A stretch of DNA of 64,000 bases from Streptomyces sp. AM 4-1-1. Its GTDB lineage: Bacteria > Actinomycetota > Actinomycetes > Streptomycetales > Streptomycetaceae. Under the pieces are notes generated by a model, which was not told where the DNA came from, made no database searches, and saw only the letters and a program-made list of their open reading frames with translations. The position numbers were made by a program, and so were the translations under genes. Shown here in pieces: positions 33,631-46,893 of the stretch. The first letter of the stretch is position 1. The number at the start of each line of letters is the position of its first letter. Location: contig NZ_CP119145.1 in assembly GCF_029167625.1 (NCBI RefSeq), positions 868,001 to 932,000 on the forward strand, written 5' to 3'.

Positions 33631-35175
33631 TCAGGGGTGTTCCACGCCGTCCTCCAGCTTCTGTCCGCGCAGCAGGAACCAGGCCGCGACGGCCGTCGCG
33701 AGCAGCACCACCGCCCCGGCGCCCGCCGCGAGCCGAAGTCCGTCCACGAACGCGTCCTGTGCCGCCGCCATCAGCGCCGCCCCCTCCTTGGCGGGGAGCG
33801 CGGCGGCCGCTTCCACCGCGCCGCCCAGGGACTCGTGGGCCGCGACGGAGGTCGGGGCGGGGACGCCGGCCGGTGAGGCGAAGTCCTGATAGACGCCGGT
33901 GACGATGGAACCGAGCAGGGCGATGCCGAGAGCCGCCCCCAGTTCGTACGCCGTCTCGGAGACCGCCGAGGCCGAGCCCGCCTGCTCCTTCGGCACGCTG
34001 GACAGAATGACGTCCGCGGTCACGGTGAAGGCGAAGCCCGCGCCGACACCGACGACCAGGAGCACCCCGCCGAGCAGCGGGTAGCCGGTCTCCTTGCTGA
34101 GCACGGTGAGGGCGGCGAGGGCCAGGCCGATCGCGCCGAGCCCGCCGCCCACCACGGACCGCACGGAGAAGCGGCGGGCCGTGATGCCGGCCAGCAGCCC
34201 CGCGGTCACCGCGCCGACGGCCGCGGGCAGTTCGGCGAGTCCCGCCTCCAGCGGTCCGCGTCCCTGGACCAGTTGCAGGTACTGGGAGAGGAAGAAGACC
34301 AGGCCGGACAGGCCAAGGATCGTCAGCAGGTCGGCGAGGACGGCGCCGGAGAAGCCCCGGTGGTGGAAGAGCCGCATGTCCAGGAGGGGCGCGGGCAGCC
34401 TCAGCTGACGGCGTACGAACCAGGCCAGCGCGGCCACCCCGATGACGGCCGAGGCGCCGACCTGCCAGCTCGCGCCATGGGCGGCCACCTCCTTGACCGC
34501 GTACACCACGCCGATCATGCCGATGAGCGACAGCGCCACGCTGGGCAGGTCCCAGGGGCCGGGCGCCGGGTTCTTCGACTCGGGGATCAGCTTGATGCCG
34601 ACCAACACGAGGACCGCCATGACCGGCAGGTTGATGAGGAAGACCGAACCCCACCAGAAGTGCTGGAGGAGGAATCCGCCGACGACGGGTCCGACGGCCG
34701 CGCCCGCCGACGCCATGGCGCCCCAGATGCCGATGGCGAAACTGCGCTCGCGCGGATCGTGGAAGAGGTTGCGGATCAGGGCCAGCGTCGACGGCATCAG
34801 GGTGGCGCCCGCGACACCGAGCAGCGCGCGGGCCAGGATCATCATCTCGGGACTGGTGGCGTACGCGTTGAGCGCGGAGACCGCTCCGAAGGCCAGCGCC
34901 CCGGTGAGCAGCAGCTTCTTGCGGCCGATGCGGTCACCGAGGCTGCCCATCGAGACGAGGAGTCCGGCGATGACGAAGGAGTAGACGTCGCCGATCCAGA
35001 GCAGCTGGGTGCCGGAGGGTTTCAGGTCCTCGCTGAGGAACGGGGTGGCGAGGCCGAGCACGGTGGCGTCGACGGCCACCAGCAGTACGGCCAGCACGAG
35101 GACGGCCAGGGCGATCCACCGCCCGGGCCCGCGTACCTCGTCCGGGGTGTCGGTGGCTGTGTCGGTGCTCGTCAT
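33631..35175 (-). CDS. MFS drug transporter, DHA2 (14-TM) family
   Basis: 514 residues with about 14 membrane segments. DVYSFVIAGLLVSMGSLGDRIGRKKLLLTGA holds motif A, GVAGATLMPSTLALIRNLF and GPVVGGFLLQHFWWGSVFLINLP motif C. This is the proton-driven multidrug exporter (EmrB/QacA) family. Its start overlaps the tetR stop by 4 bp, so the pair is one operon under TetR control from the operator at 35722-35761. The exported drug is unknown. Confidence 0.93.
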   Translation of the reverse strand: MTSTDTATDTPDEVRGPGRWIALAVLVLAVLLVAVDATVLGLATPFLSEDLKPSGTQLLWIGDVYSFVIAGLLVSMGSLGDRIGRKKLLLTGALAFGAVSALNAYATSPEMMILARALLGVAGATLMPSTLALIRNLFHDPRERSFAIGIWGAMASAGAAVGPVVGGFLLQHFWWGSVFLINLPVMAVLVLVGIKLIPESKNPAPGPWDLPSVALSLIGMIGVVYAVKEVAAHGASWQVGASAVIGVAALAWFVRRQLRLPAPLLDMRLFHHRGFSGAVLADLLTILGLSGLVFFLSQYLQLVQGRGPLEAGLAELPAAVGAVTAGLLAGITARRFSVRSVVGGGLGAIGLALAALTVLSKETGYPLLGGVLLVVGVGAGFAFTVTADVILSSVPKEQAGSASAVSETAYELGAALGIALLGSIVTGVYQDFASPAGVPAPTSVAAHESLGGAVEAAAALPAKEGAALMAAAQDAFVDGLRLAAGAGAVVLLATAVAAWFLLRGQKLEDGVEHP

Positions 35176-35723
35176 TTCTCCACGCTCCGGCGTGCTCCGC
35201 CGAGCAGCAACTCGGTGATCATGTAGGGGAAGTCCTGCGCGGCGACCCGGCCGGCCTGAACGGCCCAGGCTCCGGTGCCGATGAGCCCGTAGAGGGCTTC
35301 GGTCAGCCAGGCGGGGGTGAGGTCGATCCGGAACTCGCCGCGCTCCTGGCCCCGCCGGAAGAAGGCGGCGACCCGGGCGTCGAGCCGGCCCCAGCCCTCG
35401 TTGACCTCGTCGCCCTCGAAGAGCTGGTTCTCGGTGATGAGGAACGACAGCAGTCCGGCGCCCGGTTCGACGGCGACGACCAGCCTGCGCAGCGCCTCCT
35501 CCGAGGTGCCCTCGTCGAGGGCGGCGGCGTCGAGAGCCGCTTCGAACTCCTGGATGCCCAGCTCTTCCAACGCCCTGACCAGCGCTTCGCGTCCCGCGAA
35601 GTGGCGGTGCAGGGTGGCGCGGCCGATGCCCGCCGCCCTGGCGACCTCGTCCATGGTGGCGGTCGATCTGTGGGTCAGGAGAACCGCGGCGCTGCGCAGC
35701 ACCTGCGCACGGTCGAATGTCAT
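35172..35723 (-). CDS. TetR family transcriptional repressor
   Basis: 183 residues. The N-terminal HTH is MTFDRAQVLRSAAVLLTHRSTATMDEVARAAGIGRATLHRHFAGREALV; the C-terminal ligand domain is divergent as usual. It is the first gene of the tetR-MFS operon, 4-bp overlap with the transporter. It probably represses its own promoter through the TGAGAC/GTCTCA sites directly upstream and is released by a transporter substrate. Confidence 0.93.
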   Translation of the reverse strand: MTFDRAQVLRSAAVLLTHRSTATMDEVARAAGIGRATLHRHFAGREALVRALEELGIQEFEAALDAAALDEGTSEEALRRLVVAVEPGAGLLSFLITENQLFEGDEVNEGWGRLDARVAAFFRRGQERGEFRIDLTPAWLTEALYGLIGTGAWAVQAGRVAAQDFPYMITELLLGGARRSVEK

Positions 35724-35761
35724 GAGACGAACCTAGCTCACTTGAGACACAATCGTCTCAT
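35722..35761 (-). promoter_or_regulatory. TetR operator
   Basis: The palindrome TGAGAC-N6-GTCTCA lies at 35743-35760, and a third half-site ATGAGACGA (35722-35730), overlapping the start codon, is the mirror of TCGTCTCAT (35753-35761). TAGGTT on the minus strand between them can serve as -10. Confidence 0.65.
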
Positions 35762-35837
35762 CATTCTCGGCGTCCTCCTTCGCCCCTGCCGCCCCTGGTT
35801 CATCCCGTCCGGCCGGTGAGGAGAGGAGCATGTGACC

Positions 35838-36377
35838 ATGAAGCCGCTTCTGCTGCTCGACATCGACGGTCCGCTCAATCCGTACGCGGCGCCGGCGCGC
35901 CGGCAGCCGCCGCAGGGGTACGTCAGGCACATCACCCGCCCCGCCGGATGGCCCCACGGCACCCTGCCGGTGCTCCTCGCCCCCGCGCACGGCGACGAAC
36001 TGCGGGCCCTCTCGGACCGGTACGAACTGGTCTGGGCGACGACCTGGAAGGAAGAGGCCAACGAGTGGATCGGGCCACGGATCGGCCTGCCGCCGCTGCC
36101 GTGGATCGAGTGGCCCGCGATGCACGCCGTCCGGCCCGACGGGACGTACTGGAAGACGCGGTACGTCGTCGAGTACGCGGCCGGGCGGCCGTTCGCATGG
36201 GTCGACGACGAGATCACCGCGCTGGACCGGGAATGGGTCGCCGCCCATCACCAGGCCGGGTCCCTGCTCCTGCGGATCGACCCGGGAGTGGGGCTGGTAC
36301 GGGCGGACTTCGTCACGCTCGCCGAGTGGGTCGCGGGCCGGGGGGCGGCCGGCGCGGTACGAGGGCCGGGGGCGTGA
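35838..36377 (+). CDS. HAD-like hydrolase-fold protein
   Basis: 179 residues. LLLLDIDGPLNPY near the N-terminus is a DxDG HAD motif I; LVWATTWKEEAN resembles motif II and FAWVDDEITALD motif IV. This is the secreted-free, small HAD-like family common in Streptomyces annotated as hypothetical. It probably hydrolyses or binds a phosphate ester. The ATG at 35838 stands 9 nt after GGAG; GTG 35832 is in frame but too close to it. Divergent from tetR. Confidence 0.8.
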   Translation: MKPLLLLDIDGPLNPYAAPARRQPPQGYVRHITRPAGWPHGTLPVLLAPAHGDELRALSDRYELVWATTWKEEANEWIGPRIGLPPLPWIEWPAMHAVRPDGTYWKTRYVVEYAAGRPFAWVDDEITALDREWVAAHHQAGSLLLRIDPGVGLVRADFVTLAEWVAGRGAAGAVRGPGA

Positions 36378-36446
36378 CCGGCGGGCCGGCCCCGTCGCAC
36401 CGCCGGATGCGGGGTCCCGGCCGCTACGCCCCTCGGTCTTCCTCGG

Positions 36447-37988
<1,542 letters not shown>

Positions 37989-39182
37989 TTACGCGAGGTC
38001 GCGCTTGGCCGCGATCTTCGAGGAGAGGCCGAAGATCTCGATGAAGCCCTGCGCCTTGGACTGGTCGAAGGTGTCGCCCGAGTCGTAGGTGGCGAGGTTG
38101 AAGTCGTACAGCGACTGCTCGGACTTCCGGCCGGTGACCACGGCGCGGCCCGCGTGCAGGGTCATCCGGATGTCACCGGTGACGTGCTGGTTCGCCTCGT
38201 TGATGAAGCCGTCCAGGGCGCGCTTGAGCGGGGAGAACCACAGGCCGTCGTAGACCAGCTCGCCCCAGCGCTGCTCGACCTGCCGCTTGTAGCGGGCCAG
38301 CTCGCGCTCCACGGTGACGTTCTCCAGCTCCTGGTGGGCGGTGATCAGGGCGATCGCGCCGGGCGCCTCGTACACCTCGCGGGACTTGATGCCCACGAGC
38401 CGGTCCTCGACGATGTCGATCCGGCCGATGCCCTGGGCGCCCGCCCGCTCGTTGAGCTGCTGGATCGCCTGCAGGACGGTGACGGGCTTGCCGTCGACGG
38501 CGACCGGGACGCCCTCCTTGAACGAGATGACGACCTCGTCGGCCTCGCGGGGCGTGGCCGGGTCCGAGGTGTACTCGTAGATGTCCTCGATCGGGGCGTT
38601 CCAGATGTCCTCCAGGAAGCCCGTCTCGACGGCGCGCCCGAAGACGTTCTGGTCGATGGAGTACGGGGACTTCTTGGTGGTCGCGATCGGGAGGTTCTTC
38701 TCCTCGCAGAAGGCGATCGCCTTGTCGCGCGTCATCGCGTAGTCACGGACCGGGGCGATGCACTTCAGATCGGGACCGAGGGCGGAGATGCCGGCCTCGA
38801 AGCGGACCTGGTCGTTGCCCTTGCCCGTGCAGCCGTGGGCGACGATGCCCGCGCCGTGCTTGTTCGCGGCGGCGACGAGGTGCTTGACGATGGTCGGCCG
38901 GGAGAGCGCCGAGACCAGCGGGTAACGGTCCATGTAGAGGGCGTTGGCCTTGATCGCCGGGAGGCAGTAGCCCTCGGCGAACTCGTCCTTGGCGTCCGCG
39001 ACCTCGGCCTCGACGGCGCCGCAGGCGAGCGCGCGCTTGCGGATGACGTCCAGGTCCTCTCCGCCCTGGCCGACGTCCACGGCGACGGCGATGACCTCGG
39101 CGCCCGTCTCCTCGGCGATCCAGCCGATGGCGACGGAGGTGTCCAGGCCGCCCGAGTAGGCGAGTACGACGCGCTCGGTCAC
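37989..39182 (-). CDS. argG: Argininosuccinate synthase
   Basis: 397 residues. [15 protein letters not shown] is the PP-loop that binds [17 protein letters not shown] and [19 protein letters not shown] are type I ArgG motifs. It condenses citrulline and aspartate. The GTG at 39182 follows AAGGAGAAACCC. The promoter with ARG-box-like sequence is at 39215-39247. Confidence 0.97.
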   Translation of the reverse strand: MTERVVLAYSGGLDTSVAIGWIAEETGAEVIAVAVDVGQGGEDLDVIRKRALACGAVEAEVADAKDEFAEGYCLPAIKANALYMDRYPLVSALSRPTIVKHLVAAANKHGAGIVAHGCTGKGNDQVRFEAGISALGPDLKCIAPVRDYAMTRDKAIAFCEEKNLPIATTKKSPYSIDQNVFGRAVETGFLEDIWNAPIEDIYEYTSDPATPREADEVVISFKEGVPVAVDGKPVTVLQAIQQLNERAGAQGIGRIDIVEDRLVGIKSREVYEAPGAIALITAHQELENVTVERELARYKRQVEQRWGELVYDGLWFSPLKRALDGFINEANQHVTGDIRMTLHAGRAVVTGRKSEQSLYDFNLATYDSGDTFDQSKAQGFIEIFGLSSKIAAKRDLA

Positions 39183-39214
39183 GGGTTTCTCCTTACGGTC
39201 CAATCACTGATGGG

Positions 39215-39247
39215 TATAACTATGCAAGCCTCTGTATGGTTTGTCAA
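39215..39247 (-). promoter_or_regulatory. argG promoter with ARG-box-like operator
   Basis: On the minus strand TTGACA (39242-39247) and CATAGT (39219-39224) are separated by 17 bp, a good sigma-70-type promoter. The segment GCTTGCATAGTTATACCC covering the -10 resembles the TTGCATA-containing ARG boxes of Streptomyces, so ArgR would block it. Confidence 0.65.
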
Positions 39248-39438
39248 AGCTGCTGCTCAGGCGGGCGGCACGGGCCGTACGCGCTCGGCCGCGCCCCTTC
39301 CAGGACGCCGTGTCCCGCGGCCCGGAACCACCGGTCCGCCGATCGCGCGGCGACGACGATCGCGCCGGGTGAGTCCACTGGGCCGTACGGAGCAGCTTCG
39401 CGGGGCGGGCGCGCGGTGGCGTGCGTAGCGTCGCGGTC

Positions 39439-40146
39439 ATGCGCATGCGTGGAACTCTGATGACCGGATTCGTCCTGCTCGCCCTGGCGGGCTCCGTCGC
39501 GGCCCGGCCGGCCGAACCGGCGCCGCTGCCGGAACGGATGGTCGACACGGGCGGCGGTACGCAGCTGATCACCGCCGAGGCGGCGGACACCGCGGCCACC
39601 ACCGGGACCGTCACCTGGTGGAGCCTGCGTGCCGACGGCTGGACGCGGGTGGGATCGGCGCCCGCGCGGTTCGGCGAGGGCGGGCTGGTCGAGGGCGAAC
39701 GGCGGGAGCAGGGCACCGGGACCACCCCCACCGGTCTGTTCGGCCTGCCGTACGCGTTCGGTGTCGACGCGGCCCCGGCCGGCATCCGCTATCCGTACCG
39801 CCGCGCCGACGACCGCTCGTGGTGGTGCGAGGACAACGAGGCCCGTGCCTACAACCGCTGGGTGGAACCGCTGCCCGCGGACTGCCGGGCGAGCGAGGCG
39901 GAGCACCTGACCGACTACCCGACGCAGTACGCCCACGCGTTCGTGATCGGCTTCAACTACGACCGTCCGGTGCGCGGCCGGGGCGCCGGGATCTTCCTCC
40001 ATGTGAACGGGCACGGGGCGACGGCCGGCTGTGTGTCCGTACCGGCCGAGGCGCTGGACCGGATCATGGAGTGGGCCGAGCCGGGGCGGGCCCCGCACAT
40101 CGCGATCGGCACCACCACGGGGCCGACGGCGATCACCCGCTACTGA
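39439..40146 (+). CDS. L,D-transpeptidase family (YkuD-like) secreted protein
   Basis: About 235 residues. The N-terminus MRMRGTLMTGFVLLALAGSVAARPA is a Sec signal peptide. The catalytic block FLHVNGHGATAGCVSV matches the HG-x-T/S-x-GC-V/I pattern of YkuD, with Cys as nucleophile, preceded by HAFVIGFNYDR. It probably cross-links or edits peptidoglycan outside the membrane. The start is uncertain: ATG 39439 or GTG 39421; no good ribosome site. Divergent from argG. Confidence 0.83.
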   Translation: MRMRGTLMTGFVLLALAGSVAARPAEPAPLPERMVDTGGGTQLITAEAADTAATTGTVTWWSLRADGWTRVGSAPARFGEGGLVEGERREQGTGTTPTGLFGLPYAFGVDAAPAGIRYPYRRADDRSWWCEDNEARAYNRWVEPLPADCRASEAEHLTDYPTQYAHAFVIGFNYDRPVRGRGAGIFLHVNGHGATAGCVSVPAEALDRIMEWAEPGRAPHIAIGTTTGPTAITRY

Positions 40147-40215
40147 GCCTGGGCCCACCGGCTCCGGCCGGGCCGCTGCCCCGGTCGCGGCGGCCCGGCC
40201 CGCCGCCCCGGCGCC

Positions 40216-40752
40216 TCAGCGGTCGTTCTGCGCCAGCCGCAGCAGGTGCTCCGAGAGCGCCTGCCCGCCCACCGGGTCGCGACTGATCAGCATCAGCGTG
40301 TCGTCGCCCGCGATGGTCCCCAGGATGTCCTGGAGTTCCGCCTGGTCGATGGCGGAGGCCAGGAACTGGGCCGCGCCCGGCGGTGTCCGGAGCACGACGA
40401 GATTGGCCGACGCCTCCGCCGAGATGAGGAGTTCCGCGGAGAGTCGGCGCATCCGCTCCTCCTTCGCGGACTCGCCGAGCGGGGCCTGCGGGGTGCGGAA
40501 TCCGCCCTCGCTGGGCACCGCGTAGATCAGCTCGCCTCCGGTGTTGCGGATCTTCACCGCGCCCAGTTCGTCGAGGTCCCGGGAGAGCGTCGCCTGGGTG
40601 ACGCTCAGCCCGTCGTCGGCCAGGAGCTTGGCCAGCTGACTCTGCGAGCGCACCGGCTGCCGGTTCAGGATGTCCACGATCCGGCGGTGGCGCGCCGTGC
40701 GGGTCTGCGGCACGGACTGTCCTCCGTGCTCGGTCTCCTGCGTCTCGGTCAT
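40216..40752 (-). CDS. argR: Arginine repressor
   Basis: 178 residues. The N-terminal winged helix ([47 protein letters not shown]) contains the SR-D DNA-contact helix; the C-terminal oligomerisation domain has GDDTLML for arginine. A hexameric repressor of arginine biosynthesis that binds ARG boxes. ATG 40752 follows GGAGG by 8 nt. Last gene of argC-J-B-D-R, 25 bp after argD. Confidence 0.97.
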   Translation of the reverse strand: MTETQETEHGGQSVPQTRTARHRRIVDILNRQPVRSQSQLAKLLADDGLSVTQATLSRDLDELGAVKIRNTGGELIYAVPSEGGFRTPQAPLGESAKEERMRRLSAELLISAEASANLVVLRTPPGAAQFLASAIDQAELQDILGTIAGDDTLMLISRDPVGGQALSEHLLRLAQNDR

Positions 40753-40777
40753 CTTCGTCGCCTCCATCTCCGGAGGG

Positions 40778-41974
40778 TCATGCCCCGGATCGTCCGTCCC
40801 CGTGTGCGGTGTCGAGGACGCCGGGCACGGTCCGCAGGAACGCGTCCACCTCCGTGTCGCCGATGATCAGCGGGGGCATCAGCCGTACGACATCGGGGGC
40901 GGGCGCGTTCACCAGGAGTCCGGCGTCCTGAGCCGCCTGCTGCACCTGGTGTGCGCGGGGCTCGGTGAGCACGATACCCAGCAGCAGTCCGGCGCCCCGG
41001 ACGTGGGAGACCAGCGGGTGTCCCAGTCCTTCCACACCGTCGCGGATCTTCTCGCCGAGCCGCTTCACCTCGTCGAGCGCGCCGTCGGCGGAGAGGGTGT
41101 CCAGGACCGCGAGCCCGGCGGCGCAGGCGATCGGGTTGCCGCCGAACGTCGAGCCGTGGTGGCCGGGCTTCAGCAGCTCGGCCGCCGCGCCGAACGCGAC
41201 GGTGGCGCCGATCGGCAGTCCGCCGCCGAGTCCCTTGGCGAGCGTGACCACGTCGGGCTCGACCCCTTGGTGGGCCTGGTGCTCGAACCACTGGCCGCAC
41301 CGGCCGATGCCGGTCTGCACCTCGTCGAGCACCAGCAGGGTGCCGGTCGCCCGGGTGATCTCCCGGGCGGCCTCCAGATAGCCCTCGGGCGGGACGACGA
41401 CGCCGGCCTCGCCCTGGATCGGTTCGATGATCAGCAGGGCGGTGTCGCTGGTGACCGCGGCCCGGAGGGCCGCCACATCGCCGTACGGGACATGCGTGAC
41501 GTCGCCGGGCAACGGCAGGAACGGCTCACGCTTCGACGGCTGGCCGGTGAGGGCGAGCGATCCCGTGGTGCGGCCGTGGAAACCTCCGACGGTGGCGACC
41601 ATGTGCGTACGCCCGGTCAGCCGGCCGATCTTGAAGACGGCCTCGTTGGCCTCGGCGCCCGAGTTGGAGAAGTAGACCCGGCCGGTCCGGCCGAACAGCT
41701 GGAGCAGCCGTTCGCCGAGGGCGACCGGAGGTTCGGCGATGAACAGGTTGGAGACATGGCCGAGGGAGGCGATCTGCGTGGAGACGGCCTCGACGACGGC
41801 CGGGTGGGCGTGGCCCAGGGCGTTCACCGCGATGCCGCCGACGAAGTCGAGGTATTCGGCGCCGTCGGCGTCCCAGACCCTGGCGCCCGCTCCGCGCACC
41901 AGGGAGAGCCGCGGGGTGCCGTAGTTGTCCATCAGCGCGTTCTGCCAGCGCTGCGAGAGTTCCGCGTTGCTCAT
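40778..41974 (-). CDS. argD: Acetylornithine aminotransferase
   Basis: 398 residues. Class III PLP enzyme: [49 protein letters not shown]-lysine in [15 protein letters not shown] and [13 protein letters not shown]. Converts acetylglutamate semialdehyde to acetylornithine. Start ATG at 41974 overlaps the argB stop by 4 bp. Confidence 0.97.
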   Translation of the reverse strand: MSNAELSQRWQNALMDNYGTPRLSLVRGAGARVWDADGAEYLDFVGGIAVNALGHAHPAVVEAVSTQIASLGHVSNLFIAEPPVALGERLLQLFGRTGRVYFSNSGAEANEAVFKIGRLTGRTHMVATVGGFHGRTTGSLALTGQPSKREPFLPLPGDVTHVPYGDVAALRAAVTSDTALLIIEPIQGEAGVVVPPEGYLEAAREITRATGTLLVLDEVQTGIGRCGQWFEHQAHQGVEPDVVTLAKGLGGGLPIGATVAFGAAAELLKPGHHGSTFGGNPIACAAGLAVLDTLSADGALDEVKRLGEKIRDGVEGLGHPLVSHVRGAGLLLGIVLTEPRAHQVQQAAQDAGLLVNAPAPDVVRLMPPLIIGDTEVDAFLRTVPGVLDTAHGDGRSGA

Positions 41975-42873
41975 CGTTCCCCCTGTCCGTCCGGCACGAC
42001 CATCGTGCCGATTCCCTCATCGGTGAAGATCTCCAGCAGGATCGAGTGCTGGACCCGGCCGTCGATGACGCGGGCGGTCTCCACGCCGTTGCGCACGGCG
42101 AAGAGGCAGCCCTCCATCTTGGGCACCATGCCGCTGGAGAGGTCCGGCAGCAGTTTCTCCAGTTCGGTCGCGGTGAGCCGGCTGATCACGTCGTCGCTGT
42201 TCGGCCAGTCCTCGTACAGGCCCTCGACGTCGGTGAGGACCATCAGCGTCGCGGCGTCCAGCGCGGCGGCGAGCGCGGCGGCGGCGGTGTCGGCGTTGAC
42301 GTTGTAGACGTGTCCGTCGTCGGCGGAGCGGGCGATGGAGGAGACGACGGGGATACGGCCGTCATCGAGCAGCGCCTGGACGGCGCCCGTGTCGATCGCC
42401 GTGATCTCGCCGACCCGGCCGATGTCGACGGGCTCGCCGTCTATCACCGGGCGGTGCTGGACCGCGGTGATCGTGCGGGCGTCCTCGCCGGTCATGCCGA
42501 CGGCGAGCGGGCCGTGCTGGTTCAGCAGGCCGACCAGTTCGCGCTGGACCTGTCCGGCCAGCACCATCCGTACGACGTCCATCGCCTCGGGCGTGGTGAC
42601 CCGCAGCCCGGCCTTGAACTCGCTGACCAGGCCCTGTTTGTCGAGCTGGGCGCTGATCTGCGGCCCGCCGCCGTGCACGACGACGGGCTTGAGTCCGGCC
42701 TGGCGCAGGAAGACGACGTCCTGGGCGAAGGCCGCCTTCAGCTCCTCGTCGACCATGGCGTTCCCGCCGAACTTGATGACGACGGTCTTGCCGTTGTGCC
42801 GGGTGAGCCAGGGCAGTGCCTCGATGAGGATCTGTGCCTTCGGCAGCGCGGTGTGCTTGCGTGCGGCGCTCAT
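41971..42873 (-). CDS. argB: Acetylglutamate kinase
   Basis: 300 residues. [45 protein letters not shown] has the KFGGNA and HGGGPQ substrate motifs; [22 protein letters not shown] binds ATP. Second step of the pathway and the arginine feedback point in many organisms. Overlaps argJ and argD by 4 bp each. Confidence 0.97.
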   Translation of the reverse strand: MSAARKHTALPKAQILIEALPWLTRHNGKTVVIKFGGNAMVDEELKAAFAQDVVFLRQAGLKPVVVHGGGPQISAQLDKQGLVSEFKAGLRVTTPEAMDVVRMVLAGQVQRELVGLLNQHGPLAVGMTGEDARTITAVQHRPVIDGEPVDIGRVGEITAIDTGAVQALLDDGRIPVVSSIARSADDGHVYNVNADTAAAALAAALDAATLMVLTDVEGLYEDWPNSDDVISRLTATELEKLLPDLSSGMVPKMEGCLFAVRNGVETARVIDGRVQHSILLEIFTDEGIGTMVVPDGQGER

Positions 42874-44024
42874 GAGCTGTACGCGCTGTTCTCGTGGACG
42901 TAGTCCGCAGTGAGGTCGTTGGCCCAGATCACCACGGACTCGGTGCCCGCGGAGAGGTCGGCGGTGATCCGCACCTCGCGGTAACGCATGTCGACGAGGT
43001 CACGGTCCTCGCCGACGCTGCCGTCGCGGCACACCCAGACGTCGTTGATGGCGACGTTCAGCCGGTCGGGCTCGAAGGCGGCGCCGGTCGTACCGATCGC
43101 GGAGAGGACCCGGCCCCAGTTGGGGTCCTCACCGTGGATGGCGCACTTGAGGAGGTTGTTACGGGCGATGGAGCGGCCCACCTCCAGGGCGTCGTCCTCG
43201 TCGGCCGCGCCCACGACCTCGATCCGGATGTCCTTGGAGGCTCCCTCGGCGTCGCCGATGAGCTGGCGGGCGAGGTCGGCGCAGACGGCCCGTACCGCTT
43301 CGGCGAACACGTCCTCCTCCGGGGTGATCCCGGAGGCGCCGGAGGCGAGCAGCAGCACGGTGTCGTTGGTCGACATGCAGCCGTCGGAGTCGATGCGGTC
43401 GAAGGTGGTACGGGTCGCGGCGCGCAGCGCGGTGTCGAGCGCGGGGGCGTCGACGTCGGCGTCGGTGGTGAGGACGACGAGCATGGTCGCGAGGCCGGGG
43501 GCGAGCATGCCCGCGCCCTTGGCCATGCCGCCGACGGTCCATCCCTCACCGCCCGCGACCGCCGTCTTGTGGACGGTGTCGGTGGTCTTGATGGCGATGG
43601 CGGCCTTCTCGCCGCCGTGCTCGCTCAGCGCCTCGGCGGCCCGCTCGATACCGGTCAGGAGCTTGTCCATCGGCAGCCGCACGCCGATGAGCCCGGTCGA
43701 CGCGACGGCGATCTCCCCCGCGCTGTGGCCGGTGAGGACGTCGGCCACCTTCTCCGCGGTGGCGTGGGTGTCCTGGAAGCCCTGTGGGCCCGTACAGGCG
43801 TTGGCGCCACCGGAGTTGAGGATGACGGCGGTCACCTCGCCGCCCTTGATCACCTGCTCCGACCACAGGACGGGTGCGGCCTTGACGCGGTTGGAGGTGA
43901 AGACGCCGGCGGCGGCGCGACGCGGCCCGTGGTTGACCACGAGGGCCAGGTCCGGGCTTCCGCTCTCCTTGATCCCGGCGGCGATGCCCGCCGCCGTGAA
44001 TCCCTGTGCTGCCGTGACGCTCAC
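42870..44024 (-). CDS. argJ: Glutamate N-acetyltransferase / ornithine acetyltransferase
   Basis: 384 residues. [21 protein letters not shown] contains the autocleavage threonine (LA-T-ML) of ArgJ, with [18 protein letters not shown] downstream. It recycles the acetyl group from acetylornithine to glutamate. GTG at 44024 follows AAGGAG by 5 nt. An 88-bp gap separates it from argC. Confidence 0.97.
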   Translation of the reverse strand: MSVTAAQGFTAAGIAAGIKESGSPDLALVVNHGPRRAAAGVFTSNRVKAAPVLWSEQVIKGGEVTAVILNSGGANACTGPQGFQDTHATAEKVADVLTGHSAGEIAVASTGLIGVRLPMDKLLTGIERAAEALSEHGGEKAAIAIKTTDTVHKTAVAGGEGWTVGGMAKGAGMLAPGLATMLVVLTTDADVDAPALDTALRAATRTTFDRIDSDGCMSTNDTVLLLASGASGITPEEDVFAEAVRAVCADLARQLIGDAEGASKDIRIEVVGAADEDDALEVGRSIARNNLLKCAIHGEDPNWGRVLSAIGTTGAAFEPDRLNVAINDVWVCRDGSVGEDRDLVDMRYREVRITADLSAGTESVVIWANDLTADYVHENSAYSS

Positions 44025-44112
44025 TGCATCTCCTTGTTCACGCCGCCGGGGTGGCGGCTGTGGTCGCTGCCGGTCTCGCTGCCCCGCGGCCGGACGGCCG
44101 CGCGTCCGTCGT

Positions 44113-45436
<1,324 letters not shown>

Positions 45437-45535
45437 GGGCCGTATAGGACGGCTGAGCCGTGCTCTTCCCCCGTGACTCCCGCCCGCACCTCTGCGCAGG
45501 GCGGTCCGCCTCCCAGGCCGGGTGCCCCTACCGGT

Positions 45536-46462
45536 TCACGGGGACGGCGAGGACGGCGGTACGTAGAAGCCGGCCAGCATCGTGTCCATGACCTGGCGTT
45601 GCCGGGGCCAGTCGGTGCTCGGTCCCGCGCTCTGGACGCTGTACATGGCCCCGCCGGGCGTGGTGAAGACGCGGTAGATGCCGCGTCGGCGTCCGCCGTC
45701 CGGGAGGTCGTAGCCGAAGTTCACCTCGACGGCCGCGTCCGGTCCTTCGCCGACCGGCCCGAACCCCGTCTCCACGTAGCCCGTCCAGACCGACGCCACC
45801 CCTCGTGAGAAGCCACGCGCCAGCTCGACGGCTTCGGCCTTGAACGACACCGGGTAGATCTCCAGGTACGAGGAGTGGTCCGCCGCTTCGTAGACGACCG
45901 CGGCGGTGTTCGTGCGGTGCGCCCAGTCCTCCGGGACCGCGAGGGTGACGCCGTCGGGGCCCTCGGCGAGGCGGTAGCCGCTGCGCGACACGGTCGGGGA
46001 CGCGGTGGGGAAGGCGGTCGCGGCGGCGGAGGACGCGGCGCCGGACGGTGTGTCGTCCTGTCCCAGCCACACCGCCGCGACGGCCACGAGCACGGCGGCG
46101 GCGAGTCCGGCGGCGGGCAGGGCGAGCCGGCGCGTGCGCGCCGGTCCACCGGACCCGCCCGCTCCCGGATCGCCGACGGCCGGATGTCGCGGTACGGGTG
46201 GTGGTGCCAGCGGGGGCCGGGGCACGGGCGGCGGTGTCAGCGGTGGCCGTGGCCCGGCACCGTCCCGGGAAGCGGGAGCCGGGGTACGGGTCGCTGCCGC
46301 GTCCGGGGGCACCGGTCCTGGCACGGTGGGCGGGCCGCTCCCGGTGCGCGCGCCGTCCTGGTCCGGGTCCGGACGGGGCTCCGGGAACGCCATGGGCGCG
46401 TCGTGGTCCGGGAACTCCCAGCTCTGGTCACCCGCGTTCCACCGGGGACCGGGTGGTGACAC
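45536..46462 (-). CDS. Membrane-anchored protein of unknown function (third gene of the RHIM-like operon)
   Basis: 308 residues. Residues 1-105 are a Pro-rich cytoplasmic region, with one membrane segment (LALPAAGLAAAVLVAVAAVWLG, about 112-133), a Ser/Thr/Ala linker and a folded extracellular domain (about 160-308) beginning GYRLAEGPDGVTLAVPEDWAHR. That phrase resembles the LpqN/DUF-type C-terminal domains of many actinobacterial Pro-rich anchored proteins. GTG at 46462 lies 2 bp after the preceding stop, so it is translationally coupled. Confidence 0.75.
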   Translation of the reverse strand: MSPPGPRWNAGDQSWEFPDHDAPMAFPEPRPDPDQDGARTGSGPPTVPGPVPPDAAATRTPAPASRDGAGPRPPLTPPPVPRPPLAPPPVPRHPAVGDPGAGGSGGPARTRRLALPAAGLAAAVLVAVAAVWLGQDDTPSGAASSAAATAFPTASPTVSRSGYRLAEGPDGVTLAVPEDWAHRTNTAAVVYEAADHSSYLEIYPVSFKAEAVELARGFSRGVASVWTGYVETGFGPVGEGPDAAVEVNFGYDLPDGGRRRGIYRVFTTPGGAMYSVQSAGPSTDWPRQRQVMDTMLAGFYVPPSSPSP

Positions 46463-46464
46463 CG

Positions 46465-46893
46465 TCAGGCTCCCAGCAGGGCGGCCACGGAGGTGGCGAC
46501 CGCGCTCCCCGAGGCGAGGAGTTCGACCACCGGGCCCGCCGAGAGGAGCGCGTCACGCAGCCGGGCGAGACGGCCCGGGGTGACCACGTCGGTGGACTCG
46601 ATCTCGTCCTGTACGGACACCAGTTCCGCGTCCAGCACGGCCACCGGCCCACGGTCCGCCACGCGCGCCGTCAGCCGGGACAGATCGGCTCGCAATTCCC
46701 GTACCGCCGAAAGCAGTTCGGTCACCGCCGCCTCCCGGTCGGCTCCGGACGCGCCGTTGACCGTACCGACCTGGTTGTGGTCGCCGATGGCGAAGGAGCT
46801 GCCCGACACCGAGCCGATGTGCACGGCGCGTTCGGAGGGTGAGGGCTCGGAACCCACGGGCCGCGCGGTCCGCTCCGGTTCAGGGTGTGTCAC
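46465..46893 (-). CDS. Small protein with N-terminal RHIM-like motif
   Basis: 142 residues. Residues 24-42 read VHIGSVSGSSFAIGDHNQV, which aligns without gaps to residues 560-578 of the preceding membrane protein; the core FAIGDHNQV resembles the RHIM pattern (V/I-Q-V/I-G-x-x-N-x-V/L). Residues 52-142 are predicted helical and coiled (REAAVTELLSAVRELRADLSRLTARV), ending in a small-residue tail. I infer an adaptor that meets its partner through the motif. GTG start; overlaps the upstream gene by 14 bp. Confidence 0.72.
   Translation of the reverse strand: MTHPEPERTARPVGSEPSPSERAVHIGSVSGSSFAIGDHNQVGTVNGASGADREAAVTELLSAVRELRADLSRLTARVADRGPVAVLDAELVSVQDEIESTDVVTPGRLARLRDALLSAGPVVELLASGSAVATSVAALLGA

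Noticed and set aside
46465..46893. Interpretation as a plain coiled-coil hypothetical
   Set aside because: The gap-free match of its N-terminal segment to the neighbour's C-terminus is too specific to ignore.
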